Origin: Aphodoplasma sp045592745
GTDB lineage: Bacteria; Bacillota; Clostridia; UBA1381; UMGS1253
DNA length: 18,978 nucleotides
Reading direction: 5' to 3'
NCBI GenBank assembly: GCA_045592745.1
Contig: JAZNVH010000026.1
Span: 1-18,978 of the forward strand
The position numbers and the translations under genes were made by a program. Positions 1 through 7,135 of this stretch are shown piece after piece (the first letter of the stretch is position 1; every line of letters starts with the position of its first letter). The notes below the pieces were generated by a model, which did no database searches, was not told the origin of the DNA, and saw nothing but the letters and a program-made list of their open reading frames with translations.

Positions 1-38
1 TATTTTTACAATAACGAAAGAATACAGCTAAAAACAAA

Positions 39-67
39 ACTGACTCCGCTAGAAAAACGAAGTCAGT
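39..67 (-). terminator. Terminator-like hairpin, minus-strand orientation
   Basis: ACTGACT (39-45) pairs with AGTCAGT (61-67). Read on the minus strand the stem is followed by a T-rich run (TTTTGTTTTT), as in an intrinsic terminator. On the + strand no U-tract follows. No minus-strand gene lies between this hairpin and the LysR gene, so its role is unclear. It may be the second half of a bidirectional terminator for a gene before the window. Confidence 0.3.
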
Positions 68-140
68 ATGTTGCTTAAAATTTAATATTTATACTATAGG
101 CACTCTTTTTTTGTACTGTCTGTATAAATTGGGGCAATTC

Positions 141-156
141 ACACTTCACTATGTGT
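141..156. promoter_or_regulatory. Imperfect dyad upstream of the LysR gene
   Basis: ACAC (141-144) and GTGT (153-156) form a short interrupted inverted repeat, with weaker symmetry just outside it. It lies about 60 bases upstream of the LysR-gene -35 box. LysR-type regulators usually autoregulate from interrupted dyads upstream of their own promoter, so this is a candidate operator. The symmetry is weak and no T-N11-A box stands out. The rest of 68-217 shows no recognisable element. Confidence 0.2.
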
Positions 157-217
157 AAGGAAACTCTTTTTTTATATGCGTAATAGTATAAAAATTTGTT
201 TTTTTATGAAAAAATTA

Positions 218-246
218 TTGTTACGTACAAAAAAATATGTTACAAT
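218..246 (+). promoter_or_regulatory. Sigma-A-type promoter of the LysR gene
   Basis: A -35 box TTGTTA (218-223) and a -10 box TACAAT (241-246) are separated by 17 bases. TG at 238-239 makes an extended -10. The expected transcription start near 253 leaves a leader of about 35 bases before the ATG at 288. Confidence 0.65.
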
Positions 247-287
247 CAATGCGAGTATATATTTAGTAGCAAAAAGGTGGCGCTATT

Positions 288-1214
288 ATGAACATATTAC
301 ACATGAAATATGCCCTTGAAGTTGCGAAGGCGGGTTCTCTTAATAAGGCATCGGAGAATTTGCTTATTGCGGTTCCGAACATAAGCCGTTCAATAAAAGA
401 GCTTGAAGCAGACCTTGGTATAACTATTTTTGACAGAACGTCGAAAGGTATGTGTTTAACCGGCGAAGGTGAGGAGTTTATGGATTATGCCAGAGGAATA
501 TTAAGCCAGATTGAAGCTGTTGAAAAATATTATAAAGACGGTGCGCCAAACAGACAGAAATTTTCTGTCTCTGTTCCGCGTGCCTGCTATATATCAGAAG
601 CCTTTGCAGAATTTTCAAAAACGCTTACAAAGGCTTCGGCACAGATATTTTATAAAGAAACAAACTCACAAAGAACAATTCATAATATGCTTAATCACGA
701 TTACAAGCTTGGAATTATCAGATATGCTGAAAATTATGATATGTATTTTAAATCAATGCTTGATGAAAAAGGTTTTATTTATGAGCTTGTGACAGAGTTT
801 ACGTATTCGCTTATTATGAGCAAAGATAATCCTCTTTCTGAAAAAGATGAAATTGTTTTTGACGATTTGACCGATTATATAGAAATTGCACACGCAGACC
901 CGTATGTTCCGTCTATGCCATTATCAAAGGTGGTAAAAGAGGAGCTTGCGGATAATATTGACAGAAGAATCTACATTTTTGAAAGGGCGAGTCAGTTTGA
1001 TTTGCTTTATAAAAATCCCGAGACGTTTATGTGGGTATCTCCGGTGCCGGAGAGTCTGCTTGAAAGGTATAATCTTGTGCAAAAGAAATGCGCAGAAAAC
1101 AAAAAGATATATAAAGACCTTTTGATTTATAAAAAGGGATATAAGCTTACAGAACTTGACCGCAGGTTTATCACTCAGCTTTGTGATTCCAAAAGAAAAA
1201 TATTTAATGAATAA
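288..1214 (+). CDS. LysR-type transcriptional regulator
   Basis: The protein has 308 residues, the usual LysR-family length. Residues about 5-62 form the N-terminal winged helix-turn-helix: a GSLNKASENL segment, then the recognition helix containing NISRSIKELEADLG and the FDRTSKG wing. Residues about 90-300 should be the periplasmic-binding-protein-like effector domain, too divergent here to name a ligand. An AGGTGG ribosome binding site sits about 8 bases before the ATG. The gene has its own promoter and is closed by an intrinsic terminator, so it is monocistronic. It lies in the same direction directly upstream of adhE, so it may control adhE or an unseen gene to the left; that is inference from position only. 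Confidence 0.9.
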   Translation: MNILHMKYALEVAKAGSLNKASENLLIAVPNISRSIKELEADLGITIFDRTSKGMCLTGEGEEFMDYARGILSQIEAVEKYYKDGAPNRQKFSVSVPRACYISEAFAEFSKTLTKASAQIFYKETNSQRTIHNMLNHDYKLGIIRYAENYDMYFKSMLDEKGFIYELVTEFTYSLIMSKDNPLSEKDEIVFDDLTDYIEIAHADPYVPSMPLSKVVKEELADNIDRRIYIFERASQFDLLYKNPETFMWVSPVPESLLERYNLVQKKCAENKKIYKDLLIYKKGYKLTELDRRFITQLCDSKRKIFNE

Positions 1215-1227
1215 ATTATAATTTTTT

Positions 1228-1260
1228 ACCTGACATTAAAAAAGTCAGGTTTTTTTATTT
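1228..1260 (+). terminator. Intrinsic terminator of the LysR gene
   Basis: ACCTGAC (1228-1234) pairs perfectly with GTCAGGT (1244-1250) around a 9-base A-rich loop. TTTTTTATTT follows directly. It lies 14 bases past the LysR stop codon and separates this gene from the adhE promoter. Confidence 0.85.
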
Positions 1261-1269
1261 TTTAGGATT

Positions 1270-1295
1270 TTGACAGGGTTATCAATATTGATAAC
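1270..1295. promoter_or_regulatory. Perfect 18-bp palindrome beside a TTGACA box
   Basis: GTTATCAATATTGATAAC (1278-1295) is a perfect 18-base palindrome. It starts two bases after TTGACA (1270-1275), a consensus -35 hexamer with only a poor -10 (TAACAA, 1292-1297) at 16-base spacing. The palindrome centre is about 58 bases upstream of the centre of the Rex-like site at the adhE promoter. It is most likely a regulator binding site (upstream activator or repressor site for adhE); the protein is unknown. Confidence 0.5.
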
Positions 1296-1316
1296 AAAGG
1301 TTAAACATTTTGAGAA

Positions 1317-1345
1317 TTGTCTTAGAAAAAAGAGTATGTTAAAAT
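1317..1345 (+). promoter_or_regulatory. Promoter of adhE
   Basis: A -35 box TTGTCT (1317-1322), a 17-base spacer and a -10 box TAAAAT (1340-1345) are present, with TG at 1337-1338 forming an extended -10. The predicted start near 1352 leaves a leader of about 43 bases to the adhE ATG. The -10 box is fully inside the Rex-like operator, so a bound repressor would block RNA polymerase. Confidence 0.65.
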
Positions 1346-1353
1346 TTTAACAA
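1336..1353. promoter_or_regulatory. Rex-type operator overlapping the adhE -10 box
   Basis: ATGTTAAAATTTTAACAA matches the Rex consensus TTGTTAANNNNTTAACAA at 13 of its 14 specified bases; only the first base differs. The inner 16 bases (1337-1352) are a perfect palindrome. Rex is the NADH/NAD+-sensing repressor of fermentation genes in Gram-positive bacteria and is known to control adhE genes in clostridia. The rex gene is not in the window, so the assignment rests on the motif, its position and the downstream gene. Confidence 0.7.
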
Positions 1354-1394
1354 GGTTGAAAATATGAGATATTAATTGTTGGGAGGACAAAAGA

Positions 1395-4097
1395 ATGGAT
1401 AAGAAAAACTATGAAATTATAGACGGCGTTGAAAAGCTTGAAGAAGCGATTCTTCGCGTAAAAGAAGCTCAGAAGGTTTTTGCAACTTATACACAAGAGC
1501 AGGTTGATAAAATCTTTTTGGCTGCAGCGTCGGCTGCAAACAAAGCAAGAATTCCTCTTGCAAAAATGGCAGTTGAAGAAACAGGTATGGGTATTGTAGA
1601 GGATAAGGTTATCAAAAATAACTACGCATCAGAATATATCTACAATGCATATAAAGAAACAAAAACTTGCGGCATAATTGAAGAGGACAAGGCTTTTGGT
1701 ACAAAGAAAATTGCTGAGCCTATCGGTGTAATTGCGGCGGTTATTCCTACAACTAATCCTACATCAACAGCAATCTTTAAATGCCTTTTGGCACTTAAAA
1801 CAAGAAATGCTATTATAATCTCTCCTCATCCGAGAGCGAAGAACTGCACAATTGCAGCTGCAAAATTGGTTCTTGAAGCGGCCGTTGCAGCAGGTGCACC
1901 TGAGGGCATTATTGACTGGATTGATGTACCAAGTCTTGAAATGACAAACACAGTTATGAAAGAGGCAGACATTATCCTTGCAACAGGTGGTCCCGGAATG
2001 GTTAAGGCAGCGTATTCAAGCGGTAAGCCTGCACTTGGTGTTGGCGCGGGAAATACACCTGCAATCATTGATGACAGTGCGGACATTTTATTGGCAGTTA
2101 ACTCAATTATCCACTCAAAGACATTTGATAATGGTATGATTTGTGCATCCGAGCAGTCTGTAATTGTACTTGAAAATATTTACGATATAGTTAAAGAAGA
2201 GTTTGCAACAAGAGGCTGCTATTTCTTAAACGATAAAGAAACAGAAAAAGTTAGAAAAACGATTATTATAAATGGTGCGCTCAATGCAAAAATTGTTGGT
2301 CAAAGCGCTTATAAAATTGCAGAGCTTTCAGGTGTAACAGTTCCTGAGGGAACAAAAATTCTTATCGGTGAAGTAGAATCGGTTGAACTTTCGGAAGAAT
2401 TTGCACACGAAAAGCTTTCACCTGTTCTTGCAATGTATAAGGCAAAGACGTTTGAAGAGGCTCTTGACAAGGCAGAAAGACTTGTTGAAGACGGTGGTTT
2501 TGGTCATACATCTTCTGTATACCTTAACGAAGTAACACAGACAGAAAAGATTAATAAGTTCGCTGCTCGCATGAAAACCTGCAGAATCTTAGTAAATACT
2601 CCTTCTTCTCACGGTGGTATCGGTGACCTTTATAACTTTAAACTTGCACCGTCACTTACGCTCGGTTGCGGTTCATGGGGTGGTAACTCGGTATCGGAAA
2701 ACGTTGGTGTAAAACACCTATTAAATATTAAAACAGTAGCAGAAAGAAGGGAAAATATGCTTTGGTTCCGCGCACCTGAAAAGGTATATATCAAGAAGGG
2801 CTGCTTGCCGGTAGCACTTGACGAGCTTAAAAATGTAATGGGCAAAAAGAGAGCCTTTATTGTAACAGATACATTCCTTTACGAAAACGGTTATACAAAA
2901 CCGATTACTGATAAGCTTGACGAAATGGGTATTGTTCACAGCACATTCTTTGATGTACAGCCCGACCCGACACTTCTTAATGCGAAAAACGGTGCTGCGC
3001 AGATGGCAGCCTTCAAGCCTGATACAATTATCGCACTTGGCGGTGGTAGTGCAATGGACGCTGCAAAAATTATGTGGGTTCTTTATGAGCATCCCGAAGC
3101 TGATTTTATGGACATGGCAATGAGATTTATCGACATCAGAAAGAGAGTTTATACATTCCCGAAGATGGGCGAGAAGGCATACTTTATTGCAATCCCAACA
3201 TCAGCAGGTACAGGCTCTGAGGTTACACCTTTTGCTGTTATCACAGATGAGCAGACAGGCGTTAAATATCCTTTGGCAGATTATGAGCTTATGCCTAATA
3301 TGGCTATTGTTGATACAGATTTTCATATGTCAGCACCAAAAGGCTTAACTGCTGCATCGGGTATTGATGCTGTAACTCACGCAATTGAAGCTTATGCTGC
3401 AATGCTTGCAACCGATTATACAGACGGCTTGGCGCTAAAATCACTTAAGACAGTTTTTGAGTATTTGCCAAGAGCTTATGAAAACGGACAAACAGATATT
3501 GTTGCTCGTGAAAAGATGGCTAATGCTGCTACAATGGCAGGCATGGCATTTGCAAATGCATTCCTTGGAATATGTCACTCAATGGCTCACAAGCTTGGTG
3601 CGTTCCACCATTTGCCTCACGGTGTAGCAAATGCTCTTATGATTGAGGAAGTTTTAAGATTTAACGCAAGCGAAGCTCCTGCAAAGATGGGAACATTTTC
3701 ACAGTATGACCATCCGCATACACTTGCACGTTATGCAGAAATTGCTGATTACCTCGGCGTAAAGGGTAAAACGGATACAGAGAAGCTTGAGGGACTTATC
3801 AAGTTAATCAATGACCTTAAAGCAAAGGTTGGCATTAAAGAAACAATTAAAGATTACGGCATAGATGAAAAGGTATTCCTTGAAAAGCTTGACGAAATGG
3901 TAGAGCAGGCATTCGACGATCAGTGCACAGGTGCAAATCCGAGATATCCGCTTATGTCAGAAATTAAGCAGATGTATTTGAATGCTTACTATGGCAAGCA
4001 TTTTGAAGAAAAGGCAATGCCGACAGCAAAAGACATTAAAGCAAAAGCAAAACCTGATGCTGTCAAAGCCGCATACAAAAAAGGCAAGAAAGCCTGA
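1395..4097 (+). CDS. adhE: Bifunctional aldehyde-alcohol dehydrogenase AdhE
   Basis: This 900-residue cytoplasmic enzyme reduces acetyl-CoA to acetaldehyde and then to ethanol, consuming two NADH. Residues about 1-450 are the CoA-acylating aldehyde dehydrogenase half, with catalytic Cys250 in NGMICASEQS. Residues about 460-870 are the iron-dependent alcohol dehydrogenase half, with the nucleotide loop GGGSAMDAAK from 549 and Fe ligands D658, H662, H728 and H742. Length is typical for the family. The start is fixed by GGGAGGAC 6 bases upstream. The last 30 or so residues are Lys/Ala-rich and probably a flexible tail. All recognised active-site residues are present, so it should be active. It is likely repressed by Rex at high NAD+ through the operator on its -10 box. 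Confidence 0.97.
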   Translation: MDKKNYEIIDGVEKLEEAILRVKEAQKVFATYTQEQVDKIFLAAASAANKARIPLAKMAVEETGMGIVEDKVIKNNYASEYIYNAYKETKTCGIIEEDKAFGTKKIAEPIGVIAAVIPTTNPTSTAIFKCLLALKTRNAIIISPHPRAKNCTIAAAKLVLEAAVAAGAPEGIIDWIDVPSLEMTNTVMKEADIILATGGPGMVKAAYSSGKPALGVGAGNTPAIIDDSADILLAVNSIIHSKTFDNGMICASEQSVIVLENIYDIVKEEFATRGCYFLNDKETEKVRKTIIINGALNAKIVGQSAYKIAELSGVTVPEGTKILIGEVESVELSEEFAHEKLSPVLAMYKAKTFEEALDKAERLVEDGGFGHTSSVYLNEVTQTEKINKFAARMKTCRILVNTPSSHGGIGDLYNFKLAPSLTLGCGSWGGNSVSENVGVKHLLNIKTVAERRENMLWFRAPEKVYIKKGCLPVALDELKNVMGKKRAFIVTDTFLYENGYTKPITDKLDEMGIVHSTFFDVQPDPTLLNAKNGAAQMAAFKPDTIIALGGGSAMDAAKIMWVLYEHPEADFMDMAMRFIDIRKRVYTFPKMGEKAYFIAIPTSAGTGSEVTPFAVITDEQTGVKYPLADYELMPNMAIVDTDFHMSAPKGLTAASGIDAVTHAIEAYAAMLATDYTDGLALKSLKTVFEYLPRAYENGQTDIVAREKMANAATMAGMAFANAFLGICHSMAHKLGAFHHLPHGVANALMIEEVLRFNASEAPAKMGTFSQYDHPHTLARYAEIADYLGVKGKTDTEKLEGLIKLINDLKAKVGIKETIKDYGIDEKVFLEKLDEMVEQAFDDQCTGANPRYPLMSEIKQMYLNAYYGKHFEEKAMPTAKDIKAKAKPDAVKAAYKKGKKA

Positions 4098-4122
4098 GCC
4101 GGAATTGAAGGAGGAATAAATT

Positions 4123-4872
4123 ATGAAACTTGATAGAGTCATTGCAGTCAGAAATAATAAAACAATATACCGTGACGGTGAAAAGTGCGTCAAGGTTTTT
4201 AATGAAAATTATTCAAAGGCAGACGTGCTTAACGAAGCTTTGAACCAGGCAAGAATTGAAGAAACCGGTCTTAACATTCCTAAGGTATTGGAAGTTACAA
4301 TGGTCGAAGGCAAATGGGCAATCGTGTCCGAGTATATCAAAGGCAAGACACTTGCACAGCTTATGCAGGAAGATGCTGATAAAAAAGACGAATATATAGA
4401 GCTCTTGGTTGACCTTCAGCTTGAGGTTCATTCAAAAAAATCTCCTTTGCTTAATAAGTTAAAGGATAAGATGAATCGCAAAATCAGCGAATCTGATCTT
4501 AATGCAACAACACGCTATGACCTTCACACAAGACTTGAGGGGATGCCTAAGCATACAAAGGTATGCCACGGAGATTTTAACCCGTCAAACATTATTATTG
4601 CAGAAGACGGCACACCATATATCTTAGACTGGTCACATGCAACACAGGGTAATGCATCAGCCGATGTTGCAAGAACATATCTTCTCTTCTGGCTTGACGG
4701 AGATATTGATGGAGCAAAAAAATACCTTGACTTGTTCTGCGAAAAGAGCAATACTGCAAAACAGTATGTTCAAAAGTGGATGCCTATCGTTGCTGCATCT
4801 CAGTCGGTTAAGGGTAATGCAAAAGAACGCGAATTTTTACTTTCTTGGGTAGATGTTGTTGATTACGAATAA
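4123..4872 (+). CDS. APH/choline-kinase-like phosphotransferase
   Basis: This 249-residue protein has the aminoglycoside phosphotransferase/choline kinase fold signature. The Brenner motif HGDFNPSN is at 149-156 (catalytic D151, metal-binding N156) and the DFG-equivalent ILDWSHA follows (Mg-binding D169). An N-lobe ATP-binding region precedes it, including SEYIKGKTL as the hinge. Family members phosphorylate small molecules such as sugars, choline, amino alcohols or antibiotics; the substrate here cannot be read from sequence. GGAGG with 10-base spacing supports the ATG. It follows adhE by 25 bases without a terminator and probably shares its transcript. Its place between adhE and the hydrogenase genes argues for a metabolic or regulatory role rather than drug resistance, but that is inference. 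Confidence 0.8.
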   Translation: MKLDRVIAVRNNKTIYRDGEKCVKVFNENYSKADVLNEALNQARIEETGLNIPKVLEVTMVEGKWAIVSEYIKGKTLAQLMQEDADKKDEYIELLVDLQLEVHSKKSPLLNKLKDKMNRKISESDLNATTRYDLHTRLEGMPKHTKVCHGDFNPSNIIIAEDGTPYILDWSHATQGNASADVARTYLLFWLDGDIDGAKKYLDLFCEKSNTAKQYVQKWMPIVAASQSVKGNAKEREFLLSWVDVVDYE

Positions 4873-4883
4873 TAAAATGAACT

Positions 4884-4917
4884 GACGCAGTTTGCGTCTT
4901 AAACGGGCGCAAACTGC
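4884..4917 (+). other. Bistable RNA hairpin in the gap before the hydrogenase operon
   Basis: GCAGTTTGCG (4887-4896) pairs perfectly with CGCAAACTGC (4908-4917), a 10-bp stem with an 11-base loop. The overlapping segment GACGCA (4884-4889)/TGCGTC (4893-4898) can form a competing 6-bp hairpin. No U-tract follows, so it is not a standard terminator. It may be an RNA processing or stability element between the adhE part and the hydrogenase part of a transcript. Confidence 0.55.
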
Positions 4918-4942
4918 ATAAAGAGTGAAAGGATGTTAAAAA

Positions 4943-5182
4943 ATGAAGGTTACAGTATGTATTGGTAGTTCTTGTCATATTAAAGGCTCACGTCAGGTTG
5001 TTGAGCAGCTTCAGTATTTAATTGGTGCAAATAACCTTGATGATAAAGTAGAGCTTGGTGGTACATTTTGCATGGGCAAATGCCAGCAGGGCGTTTGTGT
5101 AACTGTGGACGAGAGCTTTCATTCTGTTACTCCCGAAACGGTTGAGGAGTTCTTTAAAAAAGAAGTTTTAGCGAAAGTGTGA
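4943..5182 (+). CDS. Small [2Fe-2S] thioredoxin-fold ferredoxin (HfsA-like, copy 1)
   Basis: This 79-residue protein resembles the isolated thioredoxin-like [2Fe-2S] domain found in NuoE/HydC subunits and in TM1420-type proteins. The four cluster ligands are visible as C6-x4-C11 (CIGSSC) and C43-x3-C47 (CMGKC). It probably carries electrons to or from the hydrogenases encoded downstream, in the cytoplasm. AAAGGA with 9-base spacing supports the ATG. The gene opens the hydrogenase operon; the next gene starts 7 bases after its stop and encodes a paralogue of nearly the same length and motif spacing. In the described hfsABCD operon one protein of this type (HfsA) is expected, so the pair here looks like a tandem duplication. 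Confidence 0.88.
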   Translation: MKVTVCIGSSCHIKGSRQVVEQLQYLIGANNLDDKVELGGTFCMGKCQQGVCVTVDESFHSVTPETVEEFFKKEVLAKV

Positions 5183-5189
5183 GGATAAT

Positions 5190-5450
5190 ATGCATATTCA
5201 GATTTGCGTTGGAAGTTCATGCCATTTAAAAGGCTCACCTGAGATTGTAGATTTGCTTACCAAGGCTGTTGAAGAGCATAACCTTGAAAATGAGATTACA
5301 CTTGCCGGTAGTTTTTGTATCGGCAAGTGTAATCGTCAGGGAGTTACTGTTCAGGTGGGTGATAAGATTCATATTGGTATAACCCGTGAAAATTTTAAAG
5401 AGTTTTTTAATGATAACGTGCTTGCGGTATTAGAAAGCGAAAGGAAGTGA
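5190..5450 (+). CDS. Small [2Fe-2S] thioredoxin-fold ferredoxin (HfsA-like, copy 2)
   Basis: This 86-residue paralogue of the preceding gene has the ligands C6-x4-C11 (CVGSSC) and C43-x3-C47 (CIGKC). Both copies share the start pattern (I/V)C(I/V)GSSCH(I/L)KGS, then diverge. The copies differ after the last Cys (CQQGVCVTV in copy 1, CNRQGVTVQV here), and copy 1 has an extra Cys at about 52. A GAGGAT ribosome binding site overlaps the upstream stop codon. The next gene starts 5 bases after this stop. The likely role is electron transfer with the adjacent hydrogenases; whether each copy serves a different hydrogenase is unknown. Confidence 0.87.
   Translation: MHIQICVGSSCHLKGSPEIVDLLTKAVEEHNLENEITLAGSFCIGKCNRQGVTVQVGDKIHIGITRENFKEFFNDNVLAVLESERK
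5441..5446 (+). promoter_or_regulatory. Ribosome binding site deciding the hfsB start
   Basis: AAGGAA lies 9 bases before the ATG at 5456 but touches the in-frame GTG at 5447, which is too close to serve as start. This favours the ATG. Confidence 0.6.
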
Positions 5451-5455
5451 CCAAA

Positions 5456-7135
5456 ATGCCAAACTGTTTAACATTAAAAAAATCAAACTGTAAAAATTGC
5501 TATAAGTGTATTCGTCACTGCCCAGTCAAAGCAATTCGTTTTTCCGGCAATCAGGCACATATTATCGGAAACGAATGTATTTTGTGTGGACAGTGCTTTG
5601 TTGTTTGTCCCCAAAATGCAAAGCAGGTTGTAGATGAAACCGAAAAAGTAAAGGTGCTTTTGCAAAGCGGCGAGCCTGTTGTGGTAAGCTTAGCTCCCTC
5701 ATTTGTTGCAAATTACGAGGGTGTTGGAATAAATTCAATGCGCGATGCTCTTCAAAAGCTCGGTTTTTATGATGTTGAAGAGACGGCGATTGGCGCTACA
5801 ATAGTAAAAAAAGAGTATGAGAGAATGCTGAAAGAAGATGAGCGTGATATTATAATTTCTTCCTGCTGTCATTCTATAAATTTACTTATACAAAAATATT
5901 TTCCGGCGGCGCTTGAGTATCTGGCAGATGTTGTTTCGCCTATGCAGGCACATTGCCTTGATATAAAAAAGCGATTTCCAAAAGCAAAAACTGTGTTTAT
6001 CGGTCCTTGTGTTGCTAAAAAAGATGAGGCTGAACACTATGAAGGCATTGTTGATGGAGTTTTGACTTTTGAGGAGCTCACAAACTGGTTAAAAGAAGAA
6101 AATATTGAGCTAAAGCAGGATATGGACTCAAACAACGAGAGCCGCGCAAGATTTTTCCCGACAACAGGCGGCGTTTTAAAAACAATGCAGCCAAATATTT
6201 CGGGATATACTTATATGGCGCTTGATGGAGTTGAAAACTGTATTGATGCGCTAAAAGATATAGAAAATGGAAAAATTCATAAATGCTTTATTGAAATGTC
6301 TGCTTGTGTCGGAAGCTGTATCGGCGGGCCTGTTATGGAAAAGTATCACCGCAGTGCACCGATTAAAGACTATATTACAATAGCAAATTATGCGGGCGAG
6401 AAAGACTTTGACGTAGTTTCGCCTGATGCTGTGGAGCTTAAAAAACAGTTTTCTTATATAGAGCACAGATTACAGATTCCGTCAGAGACAGAGATTTATA
6501 ATATCCTTCGTCAAATGGGTAAGTTTAAGCCTTCAGATGAGCTTAACTGTGGTTCGTGCGGATATAATACCTGCCGCGAGAAAGCTATTGCCATTTGTCA
6601 GGGCAAGGCGGAAATTTCGATGTGCTTGCCGTTCCTTAAAGATAAAGCGGAAAGCTTTTCTGATACTATAGTTAAAAATACGCCAAATGGTCTTATAGTT
6701 CTTAATGAAGAACTTGAAGTACAACAGATAAATGAATCTGCAAGAAATATAATGAATATTCGTTCAAGCTCAGATATACTTGGTGATTCGGTTGTTCGCA
6801 TTATGGATCCGAGCGATTTTGTAGAAGTGAAAAATACCGGCAGAAATATTAAAAACAAAAAGGTATATCTTGCCGAATATAAACGATACGTCGAACAAAC
6901 TGTTGTCTATGACAAAGATTCGCATCTTCTTATAGGCATTATGCGTGATATTACAGATGAGCAGAATGAGCGTGAAAAGAAAGAAAATATCAGCAGACAA
7001 ACTGTTGAGGTTGCAGATAGGGTTGTTGATAAACAAATGCGTATTGTTCAGGAAATTGCATCACTTCTTGGCGAAACAGCCGCAGAAACAAAAATTGCTC
7101 TTGCAAAGCTAAAGGAGTCGATACAGGATGAATGA
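5456..7135 (+). CDS. hfsB: PAS-containing [FeFe]-hydrogenase, putative sensory type (HfsB)
   Basis: The protein has 559 residues. In order: two [4Fe-4S] motifs (C12-C15-C18-C22, C41-C44-C47-C51); an H-cluster domain with ligands C138, C185, C284 and C288 plus K188; an FeS-type four-Cys motif (C365, C368, C373, C390; CGSCGYNTC); a PAS domain about 405-505; a C-terminal helix. The order matches HfsB of the clostridial hfs operon and the group C, phosphatase-linked, sensory [FeFe]-hydrogenases. The first H-cluster loop reads SSCCHS, not the usual TSCCP, and the L2 region is also divergent, fitting a sensor more than a high-rate catalyst. An in-frame GTG lies 9 bases earlier (5447) but is badly spaced to the ribosome binding site. 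The end overlaps the phosphatase gene by 8 bases, implying coupled translation. Maturases HydEFG are not in the window. Confidence 0.9.
   Translation: MPNCLTLKKSNCKNCYKCIRHCPVKAIRFSGNQAHIIGNECILCGQCFVVCPQNAKQVVDETEKVKVLLQSGEPVVVSLAPSFVANYEGVGINSMRDALQKLGFYDVEETAIGATIVKKEYERMLKEDERDIIISSCCHSINLLIQKYFPAALEYLADVVSPMQAHCLDIKKRFPKAKTVFIGPCVAKKDEAEHYEGIVDGVLTFEELTNWLKEENIELKQDMDSNNESRARFFPTTGGVLKTMQPNISGYTYMALDGVENCIDALKDIENGKIHKCFIEMSACVGSCIGGPVMEKYHRSAPIKDYITIANYAGEKDFDVVSPDAVELKKQFSYIEHRLQIPSETEIYNILRQMGKFKPSDELNCGSCGYNTCREKAIAICQGKAEISMCLPFLKDKAESFSDTIVKNTPNGLIVLNEELEVQQINESARNIMNIRSSSDILGDSVVRIMDPSDFVEVKNTGRNIKNKKVYLAEYKRYVEQTVVYDKDSHLLIGIMRDITDEQNEREKKENISRQTVEVADRVVDKQMRIVQEIASLLGETAAETKIALAKLKESIQDE

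Noticed and set aside
2721..3092. Minus-strand open frames inside adhE
   Set aside because: They are antisense shadows of the conserved nucleotide-binding part of AdhE, with no ribosome binding site or recognisable motif.
4123..4872. Antibiotic resistance gene reading of the phosphotransferase
   Set aside because: The fold signature is shared with many metabolic kinases, and there is no mobile element or resistance neighbour to support this.
4856..4878. Promoter before the hydrogenase operon (TTGTTG...TAAAAT)
   Set aside because: The boxes are only 11 bases apart; no other pair with acceptable spacing was found.
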